A DNA stretch of 64,000 bases from Rugalucina vietnamica (taxonomy: Eukaryota > Mollusca > Bivalvia > Lucinida > Lucinidae): positions 22,695,456-22,759,455 of the forward strand of contig OZ024879.1 of NCBI GenBank assembly GCA_964017185.1, written 5' to 3'. Below the pieces are notes generated by a model, which was given only the letters and a program-made list of their open reading frames with translations, had not been told where the DNA came from and ran no database searches. The position numbers were made by a program, and so were the translations under genes. Below, piece after piece: positions 1 to 10,275 of this stretch. Position 1 is the first letter of the stretch. Every line of letters starts with the position of its first letter.

Positions 1-3000
1 GGCCTAGTGCTTTCAGAGAAGAAGATTTTTTTAGTTTTTTTCCTATTGTAGGTCTATTCAAGGTCACATGACCAAGATGGCCACCATGACTATAAATAGC
101 AAAAACCTTTAAAAATCTTCTTCTCCAGAACCAGAAGGCCTATGATTTTGAAACTTGGCATGAAGCATCAGGCAATGGAGCTCTACAAAGTTTATATAAA
201 TCATGACCCTGGGATGACCTTGACCTTTTTTACGGCAATGTCAACTTGGGTTGCCCACACATTTGAATGGGGAAAATTGTTACAATGTCATTTGAAGGTC
301 AAAACTTGCAGTTAATTGGCAAATGACTGAAACTTTATGATTTAAAAAAGAAATTGACTCCAGAGGTTGCTCTGACCCTGCCCTAGGGTTATATACATGT
401 ATATTACCATTTTGGTCAAACAAGTTTATTGGTATATATCTCAGGTCTCAGGTGAGCGTTTACAGGACCATTGGTCCTCTGGTTTTGAAAACTATTGCAG
501 CCTGAGACCTGAAAAGTGGTAGATGCAAAACAACTAATGAAAGTATGTGATAATTTTGGTCAAGGTCATCTCTTGACCTTGACCGGTCTGTCGTCCATAC
601 GCACTTTTGAAAGATTTTCTTCTCTGAAACCGCATGGCCAATCAAACTGAAATTTTATGTAGAGCATCCATGGGAAGGGGTTGCGAAAGTTTGATCGCCA
701 AATTAGGGTCACATGACCAAGATGGCCGCCACGCCCATATATGGTAAAAACCACTCAAAAATCTTCTTCACCAGAACTGGCAGGCAGATTTTCACGAAAC
801 TTTGTATGTAGCATTTGGGACTTCAGCCCAGAATAGTTGATAAAATGATGACCCTAGGATGACCTTGACCTATTTTACAGCAATGTCAATTTTGGAAACA
901 TAGGCTTTTACATGGGAAAAAGTGAAAACTATGGATTTTTAGCTCACCTGAGCCGTCAGGCTCACAAGGTGAGCTTATAGTATACCCATGCTTCGTCGTC
1001 CGTCGTCCGTCCGTCGTCCGTCGTCCGTCGTCCACCATTTTCAAAGATCTTCTTCTCTGAAACAGCTTGGCCAATCAAAGCCAAATTTTACATGAAGCAT
1101 CTATGGGAAGGGGGAACCAATGTGTATATAAATAATCCAGGTCACATGACCAAGATAGCCGCCATGCCCATATATGGTAAAAACCCTTCAAAAATCTTCT
1201 TCTCCAGAACCGGTGGACTGATTTCAACGAAACTTGGCATGAAGCATTGATGGCTCAAGCACTACAATGTGTATATAAATCATGACCCTGTGATGACCTT
1301 GACTTATTTTACAGCAAGGTCAACATAGGTCGCCAATGCATTTGAATGGGGAAAACTTATAAAATGTCATTTAAAGTCATTTAAAGTGAAAGTCTTGCAG
1401 GAAATGGGCAGTAGGACTGAATATTAATGATTTTCAAAAAAATTGGACCCCAGGGGCTCATATGTCCCCACCCGGGGCAATATACATGTATATTACCATA
1501 ATATTCAAACATCATCTCCTCTGAAACCGCTTGGCCAATCAAAGCCAAATTTTATGTGAAGCATCAATAGGAAGGGGTAATCAATGTGTATATAAATAAT
1601 CCAGGTCACATGACCAAGATGGCCGTGATGCCCATATATGGTAAAAACCCTTCAAAAATCTTCTTCTCCAGAACAGGTGGATCGATTTCAAAGAAACTTG
1701 GCATGAAGCATCAATGGCTCAAGCACTCCAGTGTATATAAATCATGACCCTGTGATGACCTTGACTTATTTTACGGCAAGGTCAACATAGGTCGCCAATG
1801 CATTTGAATGGGGAAAACTTTTAAAATGTCATTTAAAGTGAAAGTCTTGCAGGAAATGGGCAGTAGGACTGAATATTAATGAATCTGAAAAAAATTGGAC
1901 CCCAGGGGCTCATATGTCCACACCCCGGGGCAATATACATGTATATTATCATAATATTCAAACATCTTCTCCTCTAAAACCACTTGGCCAATTGAAGCCA
2001 AATTTTATGTGAAGCATCTATAGGATGGGGGAACCAATGTGTATATTAATAATCTAAGTCACGTGACCAAGATGGCCACCATGCCCATATATGGTAAAAA
2101 CCCTTCAAATATCTTCTTCTCTGAAACCAATAGATTGATTTTAATGAAACTTGGTGTGAAGCATCCATGAACAGAATATTGATTAGTCTGAAAAAAGAAA
2201 ACGGCCCAAGGGCTTCATCTGCTCCTGCACTGGGGTTAAATACCATAATATTCAAACATGTTTATTGGTACATGTATATGCAGCAGACTCAGGTGAGCGT
2301 TTACAGGACCATTGGTCCTCTGGTTTGAAATTTATTGCAGCCTGAGGCCTGAAAAGTGGTAGTTGCAAAACAACTAATGGAATGAAGGTATGTGCTTAAT
2401 TTAGTTCAAGGTCATCTCTTGTCCGTCATCCATACACACTTTTCAAAGATCTTTTTCTCTGAAACAGCTTGGCCAATCAAAGTGAAATTTGTGCAGCATC
2501 CATGGGTAGGGGGAACGAAAGATTGATCGCCAAATCCGGGTCACATGACCAAGATGGACACCACGTCCATATATGGTAAAAACCACTAAAAATCTTCTCT
2601 TGAACCGGCAGGCTGATTTTGTTGAAACTTGGTATGTAGCATTTGCGACTCCAGCCCATCATAGTTTGATCAAATGATGACCCTATGATGACATTGACCT
2701 ATTTTACGGCAAGGTCAATTTTGAAAAAATAGGCTTTTACATGGGAAAAAGTGAAAACAATGGATATTTTGAAAACTATTGCAGCTTGAGACCTGAAAAG
2801 TGGTAGATGCAAACAAATAATAAAGTAGATGAAGGTATGTGATTAATTTAGGTCAAGGTCAATTTTGGAAACATAGGCAAACGTGGAAACATGGGAAAAA
2901 GTGACAACTAGGTCTCAGTTAAGTGTTTACAGGACCAATGATCCTATGGTAACTATTGCATCCATAGACCTGAAACATGACCAAGATGGCCGTCATACCC

Positions 3001-3313
3001 ATTAGTGGTAAAAAATATAAAAAAAATCACTTTGTCCAGTGACTGTACTTGTTGACTCTCAGGTGAGCGATCATTGTCCTTGGGCTACTTCTTAAAATGT
3101 CTTTTTCAGCAGTCTGATCAACAATTACATATCTGTTATCAAAGGTCAGCGGGCACTGTCAAAGAAGCACTATAGCATTTGACATGGTTATTAGCTGACC
3201 TGAGCAGAAGGCTCACAGATAAGCTTATAGGATAGGCAGGCAGGCGGCGTCTATCCGTCGTCTGTCCGTCTGTCGTCGTCCGTCTACAACCACCATTTTC
3301 AAACATCCTCTCC
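1..3313. repeat. Degenerate ~455-bp interspersed/tandem repeat block
   Basis: The motif GACCAAGATGGCCGCC followed by CCATATATGGTAAAAACC recurs near 70, 715, 1148, 1612, 2065 and 2547; the cleanest neighbours are 464 and 453 bp apart. Each unit also carries GACCTTGACCTATTTTAC and CTTCTTCTCCAGAAC. The flanking motif CAGGTGAGCGTTTACAGGAC appears near 431, 2290 and 6928, and AGCTCACCTGAGC with its inverse near 938-976, which looks like the ends of an inverted-repeat element. All small open frames here are incidental and the repeat itself makes their ends. I see no gene. Confidence 0.8.
980..1036. repeat. Short CGTCCGT-rich minisatellite
   Basis: GTCCGTC/GTCGTCC is repeated directly after the AGCTCACCTGAGC hairpin. 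A second weaker copy follows the related hairpin near 3190-3290. This looks like an internal part of the surrounding element. Confidence 0.6.
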
Positions 3314-3318
3314 TCTGA

Positions 3319-6083
3319 CAGGGTTCTCACGCGTCAGGGAAAAGTCAGGGAAAAATGGAATTTTGCAAAAGTCAGGGAATTGTCAGGGAATTTAGATGAG
3401 TGCCCTTCCCTCAGAATTACATGTAAAGACATGTCAAAGACATGTCCTTACGCGTAATGCCAGGAATGCGGAGTATTGGCACATGCTTTTACAGGTTGTG
3501 ACGTAAACACGTAAAAAATGCCAGAATAGCAGTCTGCTAGTGAATCTGTTAAAAATTACAGCTTATGACGTGTAAAAACGTGTCATTACATGTAACTTTT
3601 TACATGTAACTTTTTACATGTCTTTCTAGTTTTACGTGTAAAAAATGCCGTGTAGTCACTCGGTTTCTCCTCTAAAAATGCCAGTAATGCGTAAAATTTT
3701 ACATGTCACTTTTTACATGTAAAAATTTACGCATTCCTGGCAGTAACATGTAAAAATTGCCATGTAGAAATTTAGTTCAAAGGTTAACTAACGGTAATGT
3801 CAGTATACAATAATTACATTTTTATAACCATATGCTTTAAATAGGCTTTATATGACCTAGTACACAATTTCTTTACTAATATGTGTATTGCCCGTGAAAT
3901 TGCAATTTGCAGTTTCAGGGGCACAAATTAGTTATAGTTCAGAGAAGACTTCCAGATCTATGCTGTTAGCACATAAGGAAGGTAATATACAGCCTTCATA
4001 TCATGTGCTACTCAAAGCAATAGTAAAGAGAGAAAAAATAATAATAATACTAATAAATACAAAACTTTTGTCCATTAAAACCATCCTACATTGTACCTCT
4101 TGGATCAGCGCAAATGACTTTACATACCATCAGATGCTTCACAGTTCGATATGCTGACACAAAGCAGAGAATTTATTCAAAATTAAGCATATTTTTGAAA
4201 TTCTTAAACAAAATAAGACAGTTTGATGCTTGAAACACACTTCATTGGTATAACCATGTTGCATATTTATAACTTTTCTTTATATTTGAAAGATTGATCT
4301 AAAATCATGACATGCAGGCAAAATTCATTGCAGTGTATATTGTGTGTCAAGTGCAGTCACATAAAATGGAACAACATAAAAATACAGGCCTCTACATACT
4401 ATAATAAAATAATGTTTAAATACTTACTTTGCTGCTGCACTAACTCTTTCATAGCACTAACTCCTTTATTTAATATGTATGCCAATCAAACTTAAAATAA
4501 TACCATCACATCCACACATTCCCTCCAATATTCAAACACAGGAAATGAGTCATTAAATATGTCTGCCAAATCTTGACTGTTCATTGGATAGATATTTAAA
4601 TACAATTTGGCTACATGGCAAAAAAACTCAGTTTTACATATTTTTACGGGTCGAAAATTTTCTAAGTCCACAAATTGTTCATTTTACAGGCTTGATTTTG
4701 TCTATGTTGAAGTTTTGACGTGTTTTGCCAGATGAAATATTTGTAAGTCCAAGTTTTACGTGTCAAGACATGTAAAATTATAATTTTACACGTAAAGACG
4801 TGTAAAATTTTACGCATTTCGCCAGGTTGGAAGATGCTTTTTTTGTTTTACATGGTATGACACGTTTTTACGTGTAAAATTCATGCTTTGACACGTATTG
4901 ACGGGCTCTTTTACGCGTCATGCCATGTAAATTGGAATTTTACATGTAATTCTGAGGTAAGGGTGTCAGGGAAATTTGAAAAATGAGGCAATAGTCAGGG
5001 AAATGTCAGGGAATTTTGAAACATTGTCAGGGAAATTTGCATTTGGTTGGTTTAATGGTGTTTGGTCTTTGAAGGTTAAGGCAGTGTCATGTTTTTCACA
5101 GTTTTTGTTTTGTATAAAATTATTTTTAATTATTTAAGAAGTCATTATATCTGAAGGGATTCTCAGTTCTTGGGTCCAGAGTCACAGTTTCATACCTTTA
5201 TGGTTATTTAGGCGATCACCCAAATTTGGTAATCAGCATCATTGGTAAAATCGAGGAAGTTCATCAAACTATGTTGTTTTGACAGGGAACAACAGTGCTT
5301 CATTTCTTTGTATAGTCAAAGAGATTTAGAGGTCTGGGATATGTTTGGTTAAGCTTTATGTTTACTGTTTAGTTTGACTAGTTCTCTGTTACAGAAACTT
5401 GACATCATGCTGTTCATACATCTGTTCATGAATTATTTTTATCTAGTGCGGGGACTAGTTTTGTCTGTTTGTCAGTTGTCTGGTATTTTGATGGGCATTT
5501 TAAGTTTGTCATTCCCTGCGGTTTCTATTCCTGCTTTGAAATCCTTCATGCTGATGCTTTGTTTAAGATATTTTACTTAGTCATGATTTAGTACCAAGGA
5601 ATCAGTTGTTCATACCAACGTGATTGAAAAACTGACAAGTTGAATGTTTAGCCCTCAAATATACATTTTATCTATAAAAAAAAATTGACTTGCAATAGTT
5701 TTGGCTTCCGGCAATTAACAAATGTTTGCACTTAATTATGCTGAGCATTTAAAAAACTTAATGCAACAGAATCCCAAATTACATTGACATTGTACATTTA
5801 CTTGGAACAAATTTAAGAACACGCTGTATACATTTTTGTTGGGATTGCCAAAAAGGTGGATAATGAAGGATTTTATTTTTTCAAATAAGTAGACTTAATA
5901 AATCAGTACTTTTATAGGCCCTATAATTAAGCATTTGCTTTGTAATTGTTGGTAAACAGTTGAGTAAGAAGGAAATCATTAGGTTAAAATGTCGATGAAG
6001 TGTCAGGGAAAATCAAATATTTGTCAGGGAAAAGTCAGGGAAATGTCAGGGAATTTTGATACCGCTGGAGCATGGGAACCCTG
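3319..6083. mobile_element. 2.77-kb TIR DNA element with TCTGA target duplication
   Basis: The left end reads CAGGGTTCTCACGC and the right end, reverse-complemented, CAGGGTTCCCATGC. TCTGA lies at 3314-3318 and again at 6084-6088. Sister units of the host repeat read CCTCTGAAACCGCTTGG without interruption, so the empty site is visible in the same window. Subterminal GTCAGGGAA repeats occur at both ends (3333-3393, 4968-5037, 6000-6055). CAGGG ends resemble hAT elements, but hAT normally duplicates 8 bp, so the superfamily is uncertain. No transposase frame is seen; it is non-autonomous. Confidence 0.8.
3403..4963. mobile_element. 1.56-kb TIR element nested in the 3319-6083 element
   Basis: The left end CCCTTCCCTCAGAATTACAT pairs with the right end, whose reverse complement is CCCTTACCTCAGAATTACAT. 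Both arms (about 3403-3770 and 4640-4963) are full of ACATGTAAAA and TTTACGTGTAAA words that are themselves near-palindromic. It lies between GTCAGGG repeats of the outer element. The 89-codon open frame at 3888-4157 has no recognisable features. No target duplication longer than TG is clear. Confidence 0.7.
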
Positions 6084-6162
6084 TCTGAAACTGCTTGGCC
6101 AATCAAAGCCAACTTTTATATGAATCATCTCTGGGAAGGGGAAACCAGTGTGTGTGTAAATA

Positions 6163-6371
6163 CTGTAGATTCGGAAATATTCGCGAGAACTTAATTTTCG
6201 CTAATATTCTCGACTCTGTTGCCTCGCGAATTCAAAGTTCTCACTAATAAAGTGACACTTTAAGCTTTATAGAATAAATAAACACTCACTCGCGAAATCA
6301 AGAACTCGCTAATAAATCGGAAACAGAAAATTCGCGAAATAAAAGTCACGCGAAAATTTCCGAATTTACAG
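6163..6371. mobile_element. 209-bp MITE with TA target duplication
   Basis: The ends CTGTAGATTCGGAAAT and, reverse-complemented, CTGTAAATTCGGAAAT are inverted over about 23 bp, flanked by TA on both sides (6161-6162, 6372-6373). Sister repeat units read AAATAATCCAGG, giving the empty site. TA duplication suggests Tc1/mariner-type mobilisation. The interior holds CGCGAA/TTCGCG inverted words. Confidence 0.85.
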
Positions 6372-6724
6372 TAATCCAGGCCACATGACCAGGATGGTAA
6401 AAACCCTTCTTCTTCTCCAGAACCGGTGGACCAAACAAAACTTGGCATGAAACATTCATGCCTAAAGTACTACAATACATATATAAATCATGATCCTGTG
6501 ATGACCTTGACCTATTTTAAAGCAAGGCATAGATGGGTCCCTATGCATTTGAATTGGGGGGGGGGAAAACTGTTTTTTTAAAATGTGTCATTTGAAGGGA
6601 AATTTTGTCAAATGGGCAGAATGTTGATTATTCTGAAAACAAATGGCCCAATTATTATGGCTTCATCTGCCCCTGCACTTGGGCTTAATACCAAAATATT
6701 CAAACACGTTAACTTTATTGGTAC

Positions 6725-6920
6725 ACCTGGACCTCTTTAGAACATGGTTTGTTACAACACAGTTTTGTATAAAACACGGCTCATTGCTGGGCCCAAAATT
6801 GTCATTTTAGACTAATTTTGCTTTTTATCTATACATTTTACTCTCGTTATAACCCGGAGTGCATAGCTAACACGTAAATTGGCTTGGACCCCAACAATGG
6901 TGTTATAAAGAGGAAGAGGT
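6725..6920. mobile_element. Possible ~195-bp MITE insertion
   Basis: The sequence interrupts TTGGTACA...TGTATATAGCAG of the host repeat (compare 2260-2290). Its ends, ACCTGGACCTCTTTA and ATAAAGAGGAAGAGGT, are imperfect inverted repeats. It resembles the element at 20893-21057 in TATAAC-rich content. Confidence 0.45.
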
Positions 6921-6979
6921 GTATATAGCAGATCTCAAGTGAGCGTTTACAGGACCATTGGTCTTCTGGCTTTACTTAT

Positions 6980-7309
6980 TTATTTTGGTTGGTTCCCTGA
7001 CATCCAAGGTTAACAGCTTGGCCCATTTATGGATGGTACATTATCGACATAGCCACTCTGTTCAAGAGGGAGGCGGGTTTTCAGCCCAAAGTTCACATTT
7101 CTTACACCACTTACTGTCGAATGCTCTGCTTAAATTAACTGTAGTGGAAAAAAAAATGAATTAACTATAGACGAAGAATGGCTGCAGGTCTATTTTGGTG
7201 ACCAAAATTATTCTGGTGATGAGGATTGGTACATTTCATTACAAATTCAATAAGCGACTGATTGTTAAATGCTCCGAGTAAAATTTGTCTATTTTATTTT
7301 AGATGATAA
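6980..7309. other. No feature recognised
   Basis: AT-rich DNA between the repeat block and the next repeat. A 68-codon open frame (6958-7164) overlaps the repeat end and has no coding signature. Confidence 0.5.
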
Positions 7310-7645
7310 ATAAAAATAATTGTTAGATCCTTTGGAAGCAGTAAAACATTCAAAGCGAGAAGATGGGCCATATTGTACAATTTCGAGTAATGAACCTTCA
7401 TCAGTGACCCTTTACAAAAATGGCAGTGAAAGCCAGACATTTTTGCTGCAATTTCAATAATTTACATCTGTGTAGTCTAAATCAAAGACTCGTAATCCCA
7501 AAGGGGCCAAATAATCAAAATACAGTTAAGAAGATTCTTAACGAACAATATATTTTAAATACTCCAAATATATTCACTGATCCCAAAGGATGAAAAGAAA
7601 AATATAATCTGCACTATGGATGATGTATGAGGAGACTTTGACCCA
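7310..7645. repeat. Dispersed repeat related to the piggyBac-like region at 59.5 kb
   Basis: It starts AATTGTTAGATCCTTTGG and ends near GGAGACTTTG, and matches 59512-59851 along its whole length with scattered differences (for example AAGCAGTAAAACATTC). The inner part runs from GATCCTTTGG to CCAAAGGAT, a short inverted pair. It lies about 65 bp before the first zinc-finger exon, so it is probably intronic. Confidence 0.75.
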
Positions 7646-7708
7646 CAACCTGTCATTCTAGGTAGCACCATATTTAAAATGGTTCAATTTTGTCTATTTT
7701 ATTTTTAG

Positions 7709-7917
7709 ATGAGCATTCAACCCAGAACCTAAAAGACAAACTGAAGAACAGGACCTGCCAATATTGCCAGAAAATTTTCCCTGCCCCCTCCCAATTGGCT
7801 TCACATGAGAGACGACATACTGGAGAAAGGCCTTATGAGTGTTCAACGTGTTCTAAGAGATTTTATACCAAAGGAGACTTACATAGACATGAACTCATAC
7901 ACATGAATATAAGCTGA
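7709..7917 (+). CDS. Terminal exon encoding two C2H2 zinc fingers (exon Z1)
   Basis: The exon opens after TTTTATTTTTAG (acceptor AG at 7707-7708). Its first two bases, AT, finish a split codon, so the entry is phase 1, and the frame runs to TGA at 7915-7917. After a ~14-residue basic linker come two standard fingers: one starting CQYCQKIF with histidines in HERRH, then the linker HTGERPYE, then one starting CSTCSKRF with HELIH, then MNIS and stop. Spacing is C-x2-C-x12-H-x3-H in both. There is no start codon in the exon, so it must be joined to an upstream exon. The predicted product is the DNA-binding end of a nuclear transcription factor isoform. The second finger is followed by several decayed copies of itself. 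Alternative: a retired exon; but the frame and all metal ligands are intact. Confidence 0.8.
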
Positions 7918-7946
7918 AACTATTTTCAGTAGTGTTATACTGTGTC

Positions 7947-8025
7947 TGTGCTACATGTTCTAAAAGATTTTTTTACGAAAAGAGACCTACATAGACATAA
8001 GCTCATACACATGAATATAAGCTGA
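7947..8025 (+). pseudogene. Frameshifted duplicate of the last finger of Z1
   Basis: The DNA reads as the second finger of Z1 again (CATCSKRFF, then DLHRHKLIHMNIS and a TGA) if one T is removed from a run of seven Ts near 7974-7980. The start of the finger lies 107 bp after the matching cysteine codon at 7840. As written the frame breaks, so this is a dead copy or an assembly error in the T run. Confidence 0.75.
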
Positions 8026-8122
8026 GGCAATACAAAAACATACCAATGACACAATGATATTTTCATACACATGAATATAAGCTGAGGCAATACAAAAACA
8101 TACCCATGACACAATGATATTT
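8003..8122 (+). repeat. 60-bp tandem duplication of the Z1-copy tail
   Basis: TCATACACATGAATATAAGC through ACACAATGATATT occurs at 8003-8062 and again at 8063-8122 with one or two differences. It duplicates the last codons (HMNIS-stop) and following spacer of the finger copy. Confidence 0.85.
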
Positions 8123-8157
8123 AAAGCTGAAAAATTTGAAGAATTTTTTCATATTTT

Positions 8158-8220
8158 TGCTCAAAACATAGATTGTGGGTACATGTTATGACCAGTACCC
8201 ACAATCTATGTTTTGAATCA
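8158..8220. mobile_element. MITE-A fragment (central palindrome)
   Basis: CTCAAAACATAGATTGTGGG is followed by its inverse, CCCACAATCTATGTTTTGA, around a loop GTACATGTTATGACCAGTA. This is the core of MITE-A without its ends. Confidence 0.75.
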
Positions 8221-8336
8221 ATAATCAGAAAATCTGTATTCTACTGTACACCTGAGTTTTACAATACAAAAGTGAGGTATTTGTTACATGGACATGTTAA
8301 AATAATATATACTAAAGACAGGCCCTTGTCTGTTAC

Positions 8337-8455
8337 ACGAAAGGATACCTGCATAGACATGAGCTTATACACATGGATATAAGTTGATTTTTTTGTGTAA
8401 ATAATCATGTTACTGTCTGTTGTACTTGTTCTAAAACATTTTATACTAAAGGACA
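8337..8455 (+). pseudogene. Two more decayed finger copies
   Basis: At 8337-8387 the frame reads TKGYLHRHELIHMDIS and stop, the second half of the Z1 last finger. At 8418-8455 it reads CCTCSKTFYTKG, the first half. Together with the copy at 7947 they form a decayed array with a unit of roughly 107-115 bp. Zinc ligands are split between fragments. Confidence 0.65.
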
Positions 8456-8469
8456 GACAAGAGCAATTA

Positions 8470-8560
8470 GAAGCATTTGTGGTGTAGTCGTTAATCCAGT
8501 TGCCTTGTAAACCAGTGGTCATGGATAAGACTATAAATCAAGATCCCATGACAATTTTCC
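8470..8560 (+). mobile_element. Degenerate tRNA-Thr-like SINE head
   Basis: GAAGCATTTGTGGTGTAGTC and CTTGTAAACCAGTGGTC match the tRNA-like head of the SINE at 8675-8838 (opposite strand). The B box is degraded. Confidence 0.55.
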
Positions 8561-8674
8561 ACTACAAACTGGTGACAAGGACATACTGTGACTAGGATGT
8601 GCCTAATGTGTTAAGTCCATGGACCTAGTCTTCAGACCTGACTTACACACAAAAACTGTACAGCACACATAGAC

Positions 8675-8838
8675 ATTGGTTGGTTGATTGGGGTTTAACA
8701 TCCCACCAACAGCTAAGGTCATATGGAGATGGGACCTTGGTTTATAGTCCCATCCGACGGACTGGAGAAGCCCAGGATCGAACCTGCGACCCCTGGTTTA
8801 CAAGGCAAGTGACAACCACTGCACCACGGAGGCTTCTA
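8675..8838 (-). mobile_element. tRNA-Thr-derived SINE
   Basis: On the minus strand the head reads GCCTCCGTGGTGCAGTGG (A box), then CTTGTAAACCAGGGGTC (anticodon loop TGT in CTTGTAA, threonine-like), then GGTTCGATCC (B box). The body ends TGTTAAACCCCAATCAACC. It sits inside the decayed finger array. It is not a functional tRNA gene because the acceptor stem does not close. Confidence 0.75.
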
Positions 8839-8843
8839 CACAC

Positions 8844-8975
8844 AGACATGAGCTCATAAACATGGACATTTTTTGTGAATAATCATGTTATTATTGTATG
8901 TTAAACATGTAATTGTTTTTTAAGATTTTATATGAAATTAGAGGGCTCATACACATGAATATAAGCAAGTTTTTT
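8844..8975 (+). pseudogene. Most decayed finger copies of the Z1 array
   Basis: AGACATGAGCTCATAAACAT at 8844-8863 and GGCTCATACACATGAATATA near 8943 match the RHELIHMNI coding DNA of Z1. The spacer GTGAATAATCATGTTATTAT matches the spacer at 8396-8412. Reading frames are destroyed. Confidence 0.55.
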
Positions 8976-8989
8976 GTGGGTAGTGATGC

Positions 8990-9600
8990 AAGAAAACAAG
9001 CATTCTGGGTTCCGACTGTGAGTACATGATAAAACATTTGCGTGGCGGTTCTAGATAATGAGTACACACATTCTAAGTTCTAGAGCAAAACTAAGAAACC
9101 TAAAATACCCTTGTACTATCAGGTCTTACTGTATAAAAGTAGGATATAAGGGAACATGTTATCCAGAGGGCACTTAATGTTCATGGTACATGTAGAAACA
9201 TTGGCCATGTGTTCTATCCTGGACAAGTTTCCTGTTGGCAGGTAACCAGTAGTAAGTGATAATTGCACTTCTTGAATAAGCATACACTACAGGAAGAAAA
9301 ACTGAATAGATGTGTTTTGTGACCAAAACTTTATTCAGTAGAAATTCATATTGACATTAAGGTTCAGCTTGGATCTGAATACAGTCTAGTTTCTGGCCAA
9401 ACTTTGAACCCATGGTTATAACTGGTCCAAAGACTTTGTGTGCACTCAGTTTTCATGCATTTCAAAAATTTTCATTTCTGGTGTAGTGATTCTTGTCTGT
9501 CTTAACTGCTGTTGTTCTTACTACACTTCTGAATACTCACATCTTAGAAAAGCATTGAAGATTTAAAAAGTAAATAATTCTACAAACACTAGCATTTGTC
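8990..9600. other. No feature recognised
   Basis: AT-rich intronic-type DNA between finger exons. I see no open frame with coding character, tRNA or clear inverted repeat. Confidence 0.5.
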
Positions 9601-9618
9601 TTTATTTCTTATACCTGG

Positions 9619-9720
9619 GTGAGAAGCTTTTGTGGGATAGTTGTTAAGCTATTTGCATTGTTAAATATGGGTTTTAGGTTCTATCCCAGAATTTACAAGT
9701 CCTTGAGATTAAACTAAGTT
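9619..9720 (+). mobile_element. Degenerate tRNA-like SINE head
   Basis: GTGAGAAGCTTTTGTGGGAT, CATTGTTAAATATGGGTTTT and AGGTTCTATCCCAG follow the order of A box, anticodon arm and B box of the threonine-like SINE at 8675-8838. Confidence 0.5.
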
Positions 9721-10027
9721 GTGGTCTGATCTCTATTATGACCCGAGTCGTTTGAGTAGGACGTAAAAACCCATATTAGCCAACTTCCTGTTTGGTCTGT
9801 TAATGACCATGGTGTGCAAGGAGATACAGGCGGGAATGATTTGTTTGATTGTATTAAGAATTAACATCCCAGTCAGCAATTTTTCAATCATGTCCGGATG
9901 GAGCCACTGCTTCCAGGGTAGTTACCTCAGCAGGGATCAAGCCTCTGGCACTTGATCTTTGTCTTCCTGGTGAGCTATGCAGTTTCCGTGCATATCCAAA
10001 AAGCATGCTTGTTCCATAAAGCAGTGA

Positions 10028-10200
10028 TTTGAGTGCAGTAGCATAGTGGTAGAGTAGAGCAGGCTGATTCCAGAGGTCCTGGGTTTGTTACTTAACCTAA
10101 ATAATGTAGTTTCCTTGAGCAAGACACTTTAAGCACCCATGATAGTTGTTGCTCATACTTAGGAAGAAATGACTCCTTACTGACATTGACACAACTAAAA
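10028..10200 (+). mobile_element. Degenerate tRNA-derived SINE upstream of exon Z2
   Basis: AGCATAGTGGTAGAGTAGAG resembles an A box and AGAGGTCCTGGGTTTG the start of a B box; TTGAGCAAGACACTTTAAGC is the body sequence shared with the SINEs at 14180 and 18972. The tail is lost. It ends about 75 bp before the Z2 acceptor. Confidence 0.6.
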
Positions 10201-10275
10201 CAATGTTGGCTCGGAGTAAGCCAAAACCAAACCTAATGAACAACAACAAAGATTTTTCTGCTTTTCTAATTGCAG

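Larger units (their letters stand above)
6084..6975. repeat. Continuation of the ~455-bp repeat, ending in CAGGTGAGCG-type terminus
   Basis: After the insertion the host repeat resumes with CTTGGCCAATCAAAGCC and runs to GTGAGCGTTTACAGGACCAT at about 6939-6960, matching 431-475 and 2288-2318. Two smaller insertions lie in it (6163-6371 and about 6725-6920). Confidence 0.7.

Noticed and set aside
7320-7600. Upstream exon for Z1 within the repeat block
   Set aside because: No open frame of note, and the block is a dispersed repeat also found at 59.5 kb.
10203-10275. ATG at 10203 as the start of the 402-residue zinc-finger protein
   Set aside because: The first codons overlap a pyrimidine tract and TTTTCTAATTGCAG acceptor, and the phase agrees with the sister exons; kept only as an alternative.
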